A DNA stretch of 64,000 nucleotides from Paralvinella palmiformis (Eukaryota > Annelida > Polychaeta > Terebellida > Alvinellidae). Positions 25,601 through 37,800 of this stretch are shown piece after piece (within the stretch, counting starts at the first letter, position 1; each line of letters opens with the position of its first letter). The DNA lies in assembly GCA_025642065.1 (NCBI GenBank), contig JAODUP010000350.1, positions 537,501 through 601,500 on the forward strand. The letters run 5' to 3'. The notes under the pieces are model-generated. The model was not told where the DNA came from and made no database searches. It worked only from the letters and a program-made list of their open reading frames with translations. A program made the translations under genes and the position numbers.

Positions 25601-28323
25601 CAGTCTGCCATTAAGTATTGTGTGTGTGTGCGTGTATGCATGTGCATGCACATGCATTCCTGCTGGCACACATGCATATAATACATACCTCCCTCAAATA
25701 AATCCTAACTTACTTGAAGACCTGATGATTTGAGTTTATATTCCTAACAACGTTTCATTTATTGTACTCTTGTTGTTGATTAGATTAATTTTCATTCTAC
25801 GACTCTCCTCTCCTGCCCCCTCCCCCCTTTGTGAATTTCCTCATCTCAGGGTTTTCTATATGTCATTAAATATGCATGTTTAGATCTAATTTTCATCGTA
25901 ATCTTATCTGAATCAATCATAACAATATGTTCTATCCTTATTTATAAACTGTCTTTCTCTACCAAGAAAAATGGTTTAAATTAACCAAATCTGAAAACAT
26001 ATTCAAACAAAATCAACCATTAAGATTCAGAAATATTTTTTCTTCATATTAAAATGAGATATGCTAAGCAGCATAGTATAAGCTTCTTCTTCAATTAAAT
26101 TAACCAAAAATATCAACTCGTAATAATCTGTTTTTCTTGGTAGATAAGCCATTCAAGGCAGTATTTGGTACTAATCTGAACCCCTATCTATGTTGCTCAT
26201 ATGATTAATGTGCTTTCCTTATTTCTTGTCTAATTATCCAGGCAACTGTTAGTTAATATTATACATGCATGTACGTTTGATAAGTTTTCTTTCAGAACAA
26301 CATCACATGACTGCCATGTGATATTTTCCTATGTGTTATTCACTCGATCAGCAATTTGCCACTGGCAAGGCTTTGCTTGATAATTAAGAAATCTATCCAG
26401 TCACAAATTTTCTAATAGCTTTATGATGCTTTCTTCATCCCGTCCATCTACAGCAATAAGTCGAAAATCCTGGAGAAGCGTCTCCGCTACTTGTCCGACC
26501 ATTTTACGTACAGTCTCTACTGTAACGTTTGTCGTTCACTTTTTGAAAAAGACAAACTGCTCTTCTCACTGATATTGTGCACTAAGCTCCTTCTGTAAGT
26601 ATGAAGTTAAAGATTTTATCCACTTTGGTGTCTTCATTTATGAATGATGCACCCAACACCTGCATAATGAGATTTGTGGTGTATATAACACAGTTGCAGT
26701 TTAGCAACAATAACCATTGGCTATTTTGGTTTTTGTTTTGATTTTTGGGTTGTTTGGTTAAATATACAATTTTACAGTCTTTTCATGGTACAGTTTATAT
26801 TATGAGATATTTGATTTGATAGACACCACCTTATTTATTTTGTGACAGCACTTATTGTTTCCAGTTTTCATTTCCATGGTTTTCATAACATTTTACACAA
26901 TCAGTCTTTTTACCACAATAAAAGAGTTACAAATGTCCCTGACACCATGAAATTATTTTAGAATTTACTAAAGAGAAGATCTTAAATTTGTGGTATTTTT
27001 TGTATCTTTTACTGTTGATATACCAAAATGCACCCTGGTTCTTATCTGTTTGCTGTCAATCTTGCATGATGGCATCATTTTGCATATGACATCACTGAAG
27101 CCAAACTAACCCTGGTGAACTTTGGTGTCATTTGTAAACAATCTTGTTAATTGTTTTACACTGGTATAAAATGGAAACATATGGTCCAATCAGTGGCATT
27201 TGGACATCAAAACTCTAACATTATCAGGATTTTCTACATGTTTATGTGGGGTGGGAATGTGGGTTAGTATAATAGGATCAAATATAGGAAAATAAAGATT
27301 ACATATAACAGCTGTCTGAGCTGGGACAAATAAATATGCCAGAACGTAGATTAAATATCTAAATGTCTATGGGGCATTTGGTAAGGGAAATATAACACAT
27401 CAACACAGACATGAACTATATTTGAACCCACAAGCTGGAGGATTGCAGTGTAGTGCTGTTACCACTGCACCATATGAACATCTACTATATCTATAAATTG
27501 AGTTTTAAACATGTAATATCTTTGACCACTTGACTTGGTTCAGACTACGTATGTCATTGCTCAATGGCAGAGTAACAGATTGGCCAATAAGAAGCTGTCT
27601 AGCTTTGTGAAATTCCTATGACACAAATGTCTGGAACAAGTTACTGTCAATAAATCAGGACTATTGTCTAAGACTAATGCTGGTTTAAAAAATTCGTACT
27701 ACAAAAGAACTATCTTGTTCACTTGTTTTAGCTTGGGAATTTACAGGTTTCAGTAGCATTGAATACTGGTAATCTGGTTTTCAATCTTTCAGGGCCAATT
27801 CATAAATAGTAATCAGCTTTTAGATGAACACCCAATTTGTAATTAAATGCAATCTTTAAAGGGAATTATTATGCAAGGGCTTATAAAAATAAGGCATCTG
27901 TCTGGTGGAAATTTTGTTGAACTATTGACATTTTGCTAATCATAATCTGACCACAGAATAGAAACAGAGTTTATTTCAACCTTCAGTTCCAATTATGTTA
28001 TGCAAGCTATCATGTAAACGAGTAACCATTTTGACATTCTATAAGTGTCCAAAGTTAATATTCATTTGAGTGAACAATATTTGCAACAAAAACCCTGACA
28101 ACATAGACATTTCAGAATTTATAAAAAGTGTCACCCTTCATCTTTCAGTTCAGCATAAACTATGTAACTGATTATCCAATTGTAACAATAACACACGGAA
28201 ACAATAATTTTAATGTAGGATTGTTTTAATAGTTAGTACTCATAATGGCTAAGTGCTTAACTGATTTCCACGTTGTCTCCATCCCTCTTGGCATGAAATT
28301 ATACAAACCTCTGCTTCACACAT

Positions 28324-28379
<56 letters not shown>

Positions 28380-29727
28380 ATGTTTGCCAATCCAGTAGTA
28401 AAATATAAAACCTCAAGTAAAATCCTCAAGTGGACACGAAAAGTTCACTTCTTCAACATAGGCAATGCACTGCATGTAATGTCTGGAATGAGGTATACTA
28501 GAATGTAGTCTGTTCCTTAGATCTCGCTGGATGTGTAGCTTAGGTGTACTTAAGACACGAGTAGTTCTAATCTTGCACAAAAATATAATGCACTGTATGT
28601 TTGTATAATACTGGTACCACATAAAAAAGAACTGTACAATAAAATTATTATATTCTAGAACTATATACCTTATAAACGTAAACTATGAAGTATTATAGGT
28701 ATAAAAATGATACAAATTGTGGCTAATTGATAATTATATGCATTTTTATCTTATTGTTCAGTTATCAGCTAAATTCTTTTAATTAAAGCCAATCTGCTCG
28801 TCATAATGTAACAATAAATGTTTAATGCAAATGTGAACTTGAATGCGAATTTCTTTTTTGTTTAATTGCCATCTGACTTGTTCATGAAAATAATCATGTT
28901 TACACATATTTATCCAGGGCGAAGGGTGACCTAAATCCCGACGAGTTTATGTTTTTCCTCACTGGTGGCGTTGGCCTTGAGAATAAGCAGCCCAATCCAG
29001 ACAGCTCGTGGTTGACTGATAAGAGCTGGGACGAGATTTGCCGTCTGAACGACCTGCCAACTTTCAAAGGCTTCAGGTCAGTTGATCATGATGTTTATCA
29101 GTTACCATAATCATCCACTGGATCTGATCTGTGGTTACCTTATTTCCAGACAATTTGGGCTGGTCATTTTCAATCTACATGAATAACTATTAGAGAGATC
29201 TTTTTAAATACTCAAAATTTCACGATTGCTTTACCAGTCAAATAACACGAATGAATCAGAGTTTCAAACTAATTACTAGCCAACCTGAATATAACTTTTA
29301 TCATAGAACACCCTTAAATGGCTCCTGCTAGTAAAAATATACATTATTATTATTATTATTATTGTTGTTGTTCTTATTATTACTCTATTAGGAAATATCA
29401 AAAACATTTACAGATAGAAATATGTTTATTACAGTTTTAAAGTTTTCTTTCAATATCTCTAATTATCTAATTATGTTTACACACACACAGGGATAGCTTT
29501 GTGAAGAGTATCAATGACTGGCACATATTTTATGATGAGAAGTCACCTCATGATGCTGACTTACCTGCCCCATGGCACAGTAAACTTAATGACTTCCAGA
29601 GGATGATTGTCCTCAGATGTATACGTCCAGACAAGGTATGAGCACACTTGTGTGTGTGCATGTGCATGGGTGTGTGCATCATCATCGTCATTACTGTTTG
29701 GCTACTTAAAAATGTTATCTGTTAGTA

Positions 29728-29785
<58 letters not shown>

Positions 29786-30376
29786 AAGAGTGTGTGTGTA
29801 TGTGTGTGTGTGCATGTGCATGTGTGTTTGTACATAGTATATAGATGCTGTTTATCTCTGAAAATAATTACACGTCAATGAATATTTACATGGTGGTTTT
29901 ATATATTTAAATTCTGTCTTTACAAAAATTATTATTAAAGATTATTATTTAAAATTTTATTAAATATTTCTTATTTATTTATTCTATTTATTTCACATCA
30001 CATTTCTTGGTTCAGGGAACTATTCTCTACCAATAATTATTTCCAACTTATCTGGTATACATAATATTGTATTTTTGTTAACAGGTCATTCCCGCAGTCA
30101 CTAAGTTTGTTAAGGAGAAGCTGGGCGCTAAGTTCGTTGAGCCACCACCTTTTGATTTAGCCAAGTCCTATGTAGATTCAAACTGTACAGCACCACTAAT
30201 CTTTGTCTTGTCTCCTGGAGCTGATCCGACAATGGCATTACTTAAGTTTGCAGAAGACAAAGGATTTGGTGGATCGAAGTTTAACTCAATCTCTCTTGGC
30301 CAAGGACAGGTGTGTGTGTATATATATATATGTGTGTGTGTGTGTATGTATGTATGTGTGTGTGTGTGTGTGTGCA

Positions 30377-30407
<31 letters not shown>

Positions 30408-31786
30408 GTTGCTGCTGATAAAGGACTAGAAAATAATCAAATTGCATTTGTTTAAGATTACTTACCAAATTAAGAAAACACAATATTCTAGGCCTTCTAA
30501 GTTGATATTCCTGCAGTACAATGTTACATAGTTTTATTGGATTGAGTCACCACTCAGATATATATGTCCTACATGTGACCTGTACTGGGGATAAAAAAAA
30601 ACATACTATAGGTCTTTTCTAACATAATAAAATTCATCACTTCTTTCAGGGTCCAATTGCTGCTCGAATGATAGCTCAGGCAAAGAAAGATGGCTCCTGG
30701 GTAATGCTACAGAACTGCCACTTAGCTGTGTCATGGATGACAACAATGGAGAAAATATGTGAGGAATTTACAACAGAGAACACACATTCTGAGTTCAGAC
30801 TTTGGCTGACTAGTTACCCGTCTGATAAGGTAATAGACAAAGAATGTCATTTTTAAATGTTTGAAATTTAAACAAAAAGGTTTGGAACTCGAAATCATTT
30901 ACTACAAAATCTTAATCAGCATACAATATTAGGCTTGCTTATGGCATCTTTCTGGCTGAGCTGTTGGTATGATTAGTCAGTGTGAAATAGGATTTAGGTT
31001 TGACACCTATTCTAAACCAGAAGGGTCTTTGATTTTGTGTTTCGCTACATTTTCTTTGAAGATTGCTTGGTGCATTTAACCTGGGAAGGGCATAAAATTC
31101 ATGTAAAATAACAATATTTAGAGTGTGTAGGTTCAGATTCTTACGAATTCATTAGGTATCATGACATACAAATCTATCCAAATCCAAAATGTCAACAAAA
31201 ATTAATTAAAGTGAAATATATTTTTGATTATAAGCCATCAGTTTTGTTTAGATGTTGATGTTTGGGGGACATATGTATTGTTTTATTTAAACATGTGTGG
31301 TCATAACAGAAATTGGACATCAACATTTTTGGCTGCTATCCATTTTTTTAAAGCAGTGCTGTTAAATGTCATGGATCATGCTAACAGCAATAATAATGAT
31401 TTGTACTAATTTTAGCTTGTTAATAAGAGAAGATTGCAGTTTTTGAATATTTAATCAGGAGATATAAGTGACTGATCTAGTCAGCATCATATTTAAACTA
31501 ATCATATGAATGAGTTGCAGAAAATATTATTGAACTGAAAGAACAGAATATAAAAATAACACTGTAATTTTGATGTCATTTTGATGGATTGTATATTAAA
31601 TGTTTGGATGCACGTATAGTCAGAATTTCTGACATATTTCTTCCACTCAATAAAACCAATGTAAATCTTTAAGAAATATCACAAAAAGACATAAATTGAA
31701 GGCGTGTTTGTTTATTTGTAAAATGTAATGAAAGGGATATTAGTTTCTGTGAACTGGAATAGAAAATACAATTTAAAATAAGCTGT

Positions 31787-31836
<50 letters not shown>

Positions 31837-34800
31837 TTGTGTGTAATAGGACTACGGGCTGATAAACCTGTTACTTGTTTATGGTCAAGTCAAACAGTGA
31901 CCACAGACATCCTAATTTATCCCTATGACATAGCTCAAGATGCTATTCTGAGACCGTTTTGTATTCATAATTTATATGACTAATCCACAAAACTATATTT
32001 CTCATCTTAAGGTGATTGTTCTGTTTGCCAGTTATACTACTATTTCTATTTAACCTCAGATATGAATGATTTCTGGTAAATGAATTGTCTCTGAATCTTT
32101 GAAAAATCTACTCATGCCACATTTAAACCAAAAACTGCTTAGGCTATTATGAGCCCCTTTCTCATGGATAATAGTTGTAAAATGGTCTATATCAGGACTA
32201 ATACAATATAGACTTATGTATAAGCTGAGGAAATAATCTTAGAATCTAGCAGTCATAAGACTATTTGTTTGTACTTGTGCAACATCCAGGGGCACAAATG
32301 TTTTCATAGAAAGTTTGATGAACAATCCAAGCTATCACACTACCATACTGATGTATCCTAATTGTTAGAATATAATCACTGATGCAATGATATCACATAT
32401 AATTCTTAATCACAGTTGCTGTGAATAATTCATAAGTAAACTGACCATATGTTTATACAATTCATACTAACGTGGAACATCACGTGAATGTTAGGTCACA
32501 AAACACCCTTGAACAACACAAGGCAAGTTTTATCCTAAGCCAACTAACTAGTCTAAGAGTACCTCAAAATTAATTGTTATAGCTTCTAAATTGAATGCAT
32601 TCACTGTCCTTTGGTGCTTTTGTGTCAAGATCATCTTTGAAATCCACTGTGGTAGCTTTTAAATAGATATTACCTAACTCCTTTGTCTTGTCAAGTAGAT
32701 GTTGTTGCAGGTACAGATATATTATAGCAATTTTGTTTTAATTAATTTGAAAGGTATTTCATATTATGAAGTATTTTTGAACTTTTTTGGGTGACAATTG
32801 TTTCATGATAAATGGTGGTTTGTCACTTTATATTATCCCTTGACATGACCATAAATGCCATTTAACTCATGCACAAGGTATTCTTATACATACGTATATA
32901 TGGCAATTTTCAGAAACCCTTATATGATGGCTAATGGCTAGCTGATATCATTATGTCATGGCTAACGACCATCACCTGCTCTTATCTTTTTGTCAATAGC
33001 TGCCTCATAGAACGCACAAAACACAGATCATACATGTTTCACATTTTGCTTCTATTGTTTCCATCTTGCAGTTCCCAGTCACTGTACTCCAGAATGGTGT
33101 TAAGATGACAAATGAACCACCAACAGGTCTGCGTCAGAATCTACTTCAGTCATACCTCAATGATCCAATCTCAGATCCCGTATTCTTCACTGCAGCAAAA
33201 GAAGGAAAGGAGGGTGTAAGTAGTTCCATAGTGTGTAGCTTGTGGTTCATAGATGGGGGGTGTAAGAGGGTGGTCTGTGTTTATGAGTAAAAAACGGAAG
33301 TGAATTGGAAGGACCAGATTTTAATGGTATTTTAGGGGTGGGTTAGTCATTTAAAATGTGTTTCTTTACAGAAACTTGTTTTACTGTATGTGACATTTTA
33401 AAGCCCATCTTTGCTAGCTGAGGTCATGGTCCTGTCTTTGGTATGTTTTGCATCTTCTGTTGGCATTATTAAGTTTTTCTGCATTTACCTGGACAGTTTC
33501 CTTCCATGCATGTTCACATTCAAAGCAGCTGCTATATGAAAACACAGGAAGCATGTTACTGTTTACAGATTGATTAGGATGTATACAAAGTACTGTAAAA
33601 ACTAGACAAAGCAGCAATAATTTGTTTCGGGAAAAAAAAGAGCAGAAATGTACATTTTTAGATGAGGGATTTTCAACAAAATAGTTTGTATTTCACGAAC
33701 TGCCTACATGTCATTCACTTTTTGAACTATTTCAGGTGTTTGAGAAGCTGTTGTTCGCACTATGTTTCTTCCATGCCTTGACCCAGGAGAGGAGAAAGTT
33801 TGGTCCACTCGGATGGAATATAGCCTACGGCTTTAATGAATCTGATCTCAGGATCAGTGTACGACAGCTGCTGGTTGGTATTTGAGGATTTTGGGGATCT
33901 TGTTGATGAGGTCACGATGGCATGACAGTTCAACCCTGATTAGAGGCTGCACTTTTGACAATTCTGGCTTTATTCTTCCTACTCCAATCCTTGTACTTTT
34001 TTAGTAGTGATTCCCTAACTTAAAGCCTCCATTGTCCAACTTTGTGTCATTGGTTGCTATCCATCCAAAGCAACCTAGATGGATAGCAATCTCGGTTGCT
34101 ATCCATCTAAAGCTATCTCTTGATTTCAATGGTTCTTTATGTCTTTGGGGTGTTAGAACCAGCAGTACAAACCACAATACATATGTAATATATTATCATC
34201 ATCATCATCATCATCATCAGTAATATCACATTATGAAAGTTCAGTTATAATTTGAGTAATGCTATATTTTGTCAAGTATCATTATTTGCAATCAGGACCA
34301 TCAGGCGTAGTGTAATGTACAATGTATTTGGTAAACGTGTAGTTTCAAAGCATTTAATGCTCTTTTTACACAGAAATGATGCCCCTACCATTGTGTGATG
34401 CTTTATTTTACAGATGTTCGTCAATGAGTACGATTATGTGCCATATGATGCCATCACATATCTGACTGGAGAGTGTAACTATGGTGGCCGTGTGACTGAC
34501 GACTGGGATAGACGTTGTCTTATGACGATACTGGATGACTTTTACAACACGGAGGTTGTAAACAATCCCAAATACAAGTTCTCACCGAGTGGCCAATACT
34601 ATCCCCCTCCAAAGGGATGCTACGATGACTATGTGGAGTTCATACAGGTGTGAAGATCAGTATTAATGATAATAATTGGCAATAATAATATTGTTGACTT
34701 AATTAAATGCTCCCATCAGTGAGAATGATTCTATGGCCATAAACGGAAATGTCTGCTAACAGATATCTCATCTCAGTTAGAAATCTTGATGGATTGATAG

Positions 34801-37800
34801 TATTTATCTTGAAAAAGCTACCTTGAACAAGTGAGTCTTAAGTAAAGATTTACACTTTCAAGAGATGATGCTAACTAATCTTCTCTTCCAGAAGGTATTG
34901 AGTGTCTTGATGTAATGTCCATAACAAGTTTTGTTACGAACATTTGTAAAAAAAATCGGACAGAATGACTGACAATTAATGTTAGTAATTGGTGAAATAA
35001 TTTATGAGTGGGTATCTGCCTGGAGAGAACAAGTAATCAGATGAAGGGGGCTGGGGGTGAATTCATGTAGAAGCTGTAATTTTAAATGCAATCTAATCCT
35101 GAATGTGAGGGTTCAAATTCTGTTTATGTGATCTATCTTTTATATGGTATATAGATGTAGAACTCAATTGGATCTCTGTGCTGTGATTTAGTTTTAGTAA
35201 TCTGTGATGTTGAAGAATCACAGATGTCACAATAATAAAACTGATGCAGCATGATTTCGCTGATGTGAATATGAATATTCGAAACATTATTGTTAATAGA
35301 ACTCATTGTAAGGGACACTGAATGTCCTAAATTGTGCCGATCTGTCGTTAAACTGTTTGGAGATAATATATAGTTTAATATGGCACATATACTCCCTACT
35401 GTAGGAGGTTCATGGTTCTAGTAAGCTCTTTTGCTAGCCACATATTATGTCCCATATTTCCAAACATGAAGTAAATTCTAGCATTGTTTTTTTTTTCAAT
35501 TAAATTAATATTTGCATTTCATATCTTTTATAGAACCTGCCAACTGTCCAATTGCCTGAGGTGTTTGGCATGCATGATAATGTTGATATATCGAAGGAGT
35601 TACAGGAGACCAAACTGTTATTCGACAATGTTCTCTTGACACTAGGGGGTGGAGCAGGCAGTGGTGGAGGAAAGACGGATGAAACGCTGTTAAAAATTAC
35701 AGCTGACATTCTTGGTAAAGTGAGTACCTTTGACATTTAGTGAGCAGATGTTTTTTTTCTTCCAATTAATGACTCAAATCCAGGTAGATTTTAAACTAAT
35801 TAGATAAACACATACATCTCGAGTTTTAGGTGCTTTAAAGTGGGTAGACTTTTTACAGGAGGTTACAATCTTCAGGGCATACAGCACTTATCAAGTAGTG
35901 GGATTGATTTTTGGCTTTAGCACATGTGGTCACACAAGTGATGTAGTTTCCAGATTAATCTATATTTGACTTTATTTTGGCTAAATGAAAATTGGAAAAA
36001 AAATCAGGAAAGTTGTAACTCATTTATTTAGACTAATCTATTAAGATCCCATGTATTGGTTACTGATTTCGTTTGTTTGCAATAACTTGGTATTCAAAGA
36101 TCTTGGAAAAGTCTATTTTTATTCTGTAGAAGTCACTCATTTTACACATAATGTCCCTGGAAAACCCGTAAAAGAATATATATAGCTAAATGCCAGAACT
36201 AATCGGGGTCAGTGTTTTCTGATCCAAATTTATACTCTATTTTTACACATCTGTATATAATTTCAGTTGCCAGATGACTTCGATTTAGAAGTGGCCGCTA
36301 AGAAATTTCCAGTTGTGTATGATGAGTCAATGAACACTGTACTCGTACAGGAAATGGAAAGATTTAATAAGTAAGTTCTGCCAATATACATGTCTTCTGA
36401 AACATACACTGATGTTTGATGGTCTTTGATTGGTGTTGTTACCATGGTCATGGTCAATCATGCTATTTATTATGATTGGTGTTGTTACCATGGTCATGGT
36501 CAATCATGCTATTTATTTATTATTATTATACTGCTATTATTATTATTACATCAGTGCTTCTACAATGTTTATATCTTCTTCGACATATTTTTCTTTGTTG
36601 ATTTTGCTGGAAGTTGTCTGATAAATGCAAATTTGCCGGATATCTTTTAAAAAGACCATTATTGTCTTGTTGTATGTCATGAATAATATGGAATTGTGTG
36701 TCAGATTTAATGATAAATAAATAGATACATAATAATAATCTTTTATTTAATTTTTAACTTGTGACAAAACTAATTAATGGATTTATAGTACATCAGATGA
36801 AAACTTTGATGAATGGTATGTGTTGAATCTCTTCATGATCTTTGAATGATGCTTTTCTTAATTCATCTAGCCTTGTACAGATTGTTCGGAGTAGTCTCCA
36901 GAACCTGCAGAAAGCCATTAAGGGTCTCGTTGTTATGTCTGGTGACTTGGAAGCATTGTCTCACTCACTGTTGATAGGAAAGATACCAGCGATGTGGGCA
37001 AAGAGATCCTATCCATCATTGAAGCCGCTTGGATCCTATGTAGGTGATCTTGTGGACAGACTTAACTTCCTGCAGGTATGTTACTCAAATGACAAGCGAT
37101 GGTCAAATTTTTATATATTTATATATGTGTGTGTGTGGGTGTATGTGTGTAGGTATTAAAACTCAGTAGTATATTACTATTTTTTAAAAGATTTCTATCT
37201 TCTTACCTTGTATTGTTTTGATCCTGGCATTACTTTCATTTCCAGAAATGGTATGATCATGGAAAGCCGCCTGTGTTTTGGGTGTCAGGATTCTACTTCA
37301 CCCAGGCCTTTCTGACAGGTGTTATGCAGAATTTTGCTAGAAAATATACAATACCCATTGATCAGCTGGGATTTGACTTTGAGGTGAGAAGAGCGTAGTA
37401 AATAGACAATTGTGCAGTGTTCAACAGCAATCAGTCTGTTTTGTGTATTTAGCTTTCTTGAAAGCTAGAATGAGTTTGAATATATACCTTATATTAACAA
37501 CGACTAGGCTATTTCTGCTTGGATATTTTTATTTACTTGCCCAGAGTGAATTCACTAGTTTCAGGCTGCATCTTATCATTGTCATAAACAATGCTATGTC
37601 CTATGTCCATGTTCTGCCTGAAATCTTGCACCACATTTTCAGACAGATCTTGCGTATGTCAGGGTACATACATTGAGAGATGATATCGGGAGATTTCGCA
37701 AATGATTATATAATATCAGTCAAAGAAAGAGCACTGGAATGTTAATAATTACTGATAAAAACAGCTGGTTTAAAAAATAAATCAAGTGTGGGCTTATTAT

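Larger units (their letters stand above)
26595..28917. other. DNAH12: Intron between exons 22b and 23
   Basis: 2.3 kb of AT-rich sequence holding an antisense family B SINE head (about 27,390-27,485) and a (CA)n run (28,326-28,377). No further duplicated exon was found. Confidence 0.7.
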
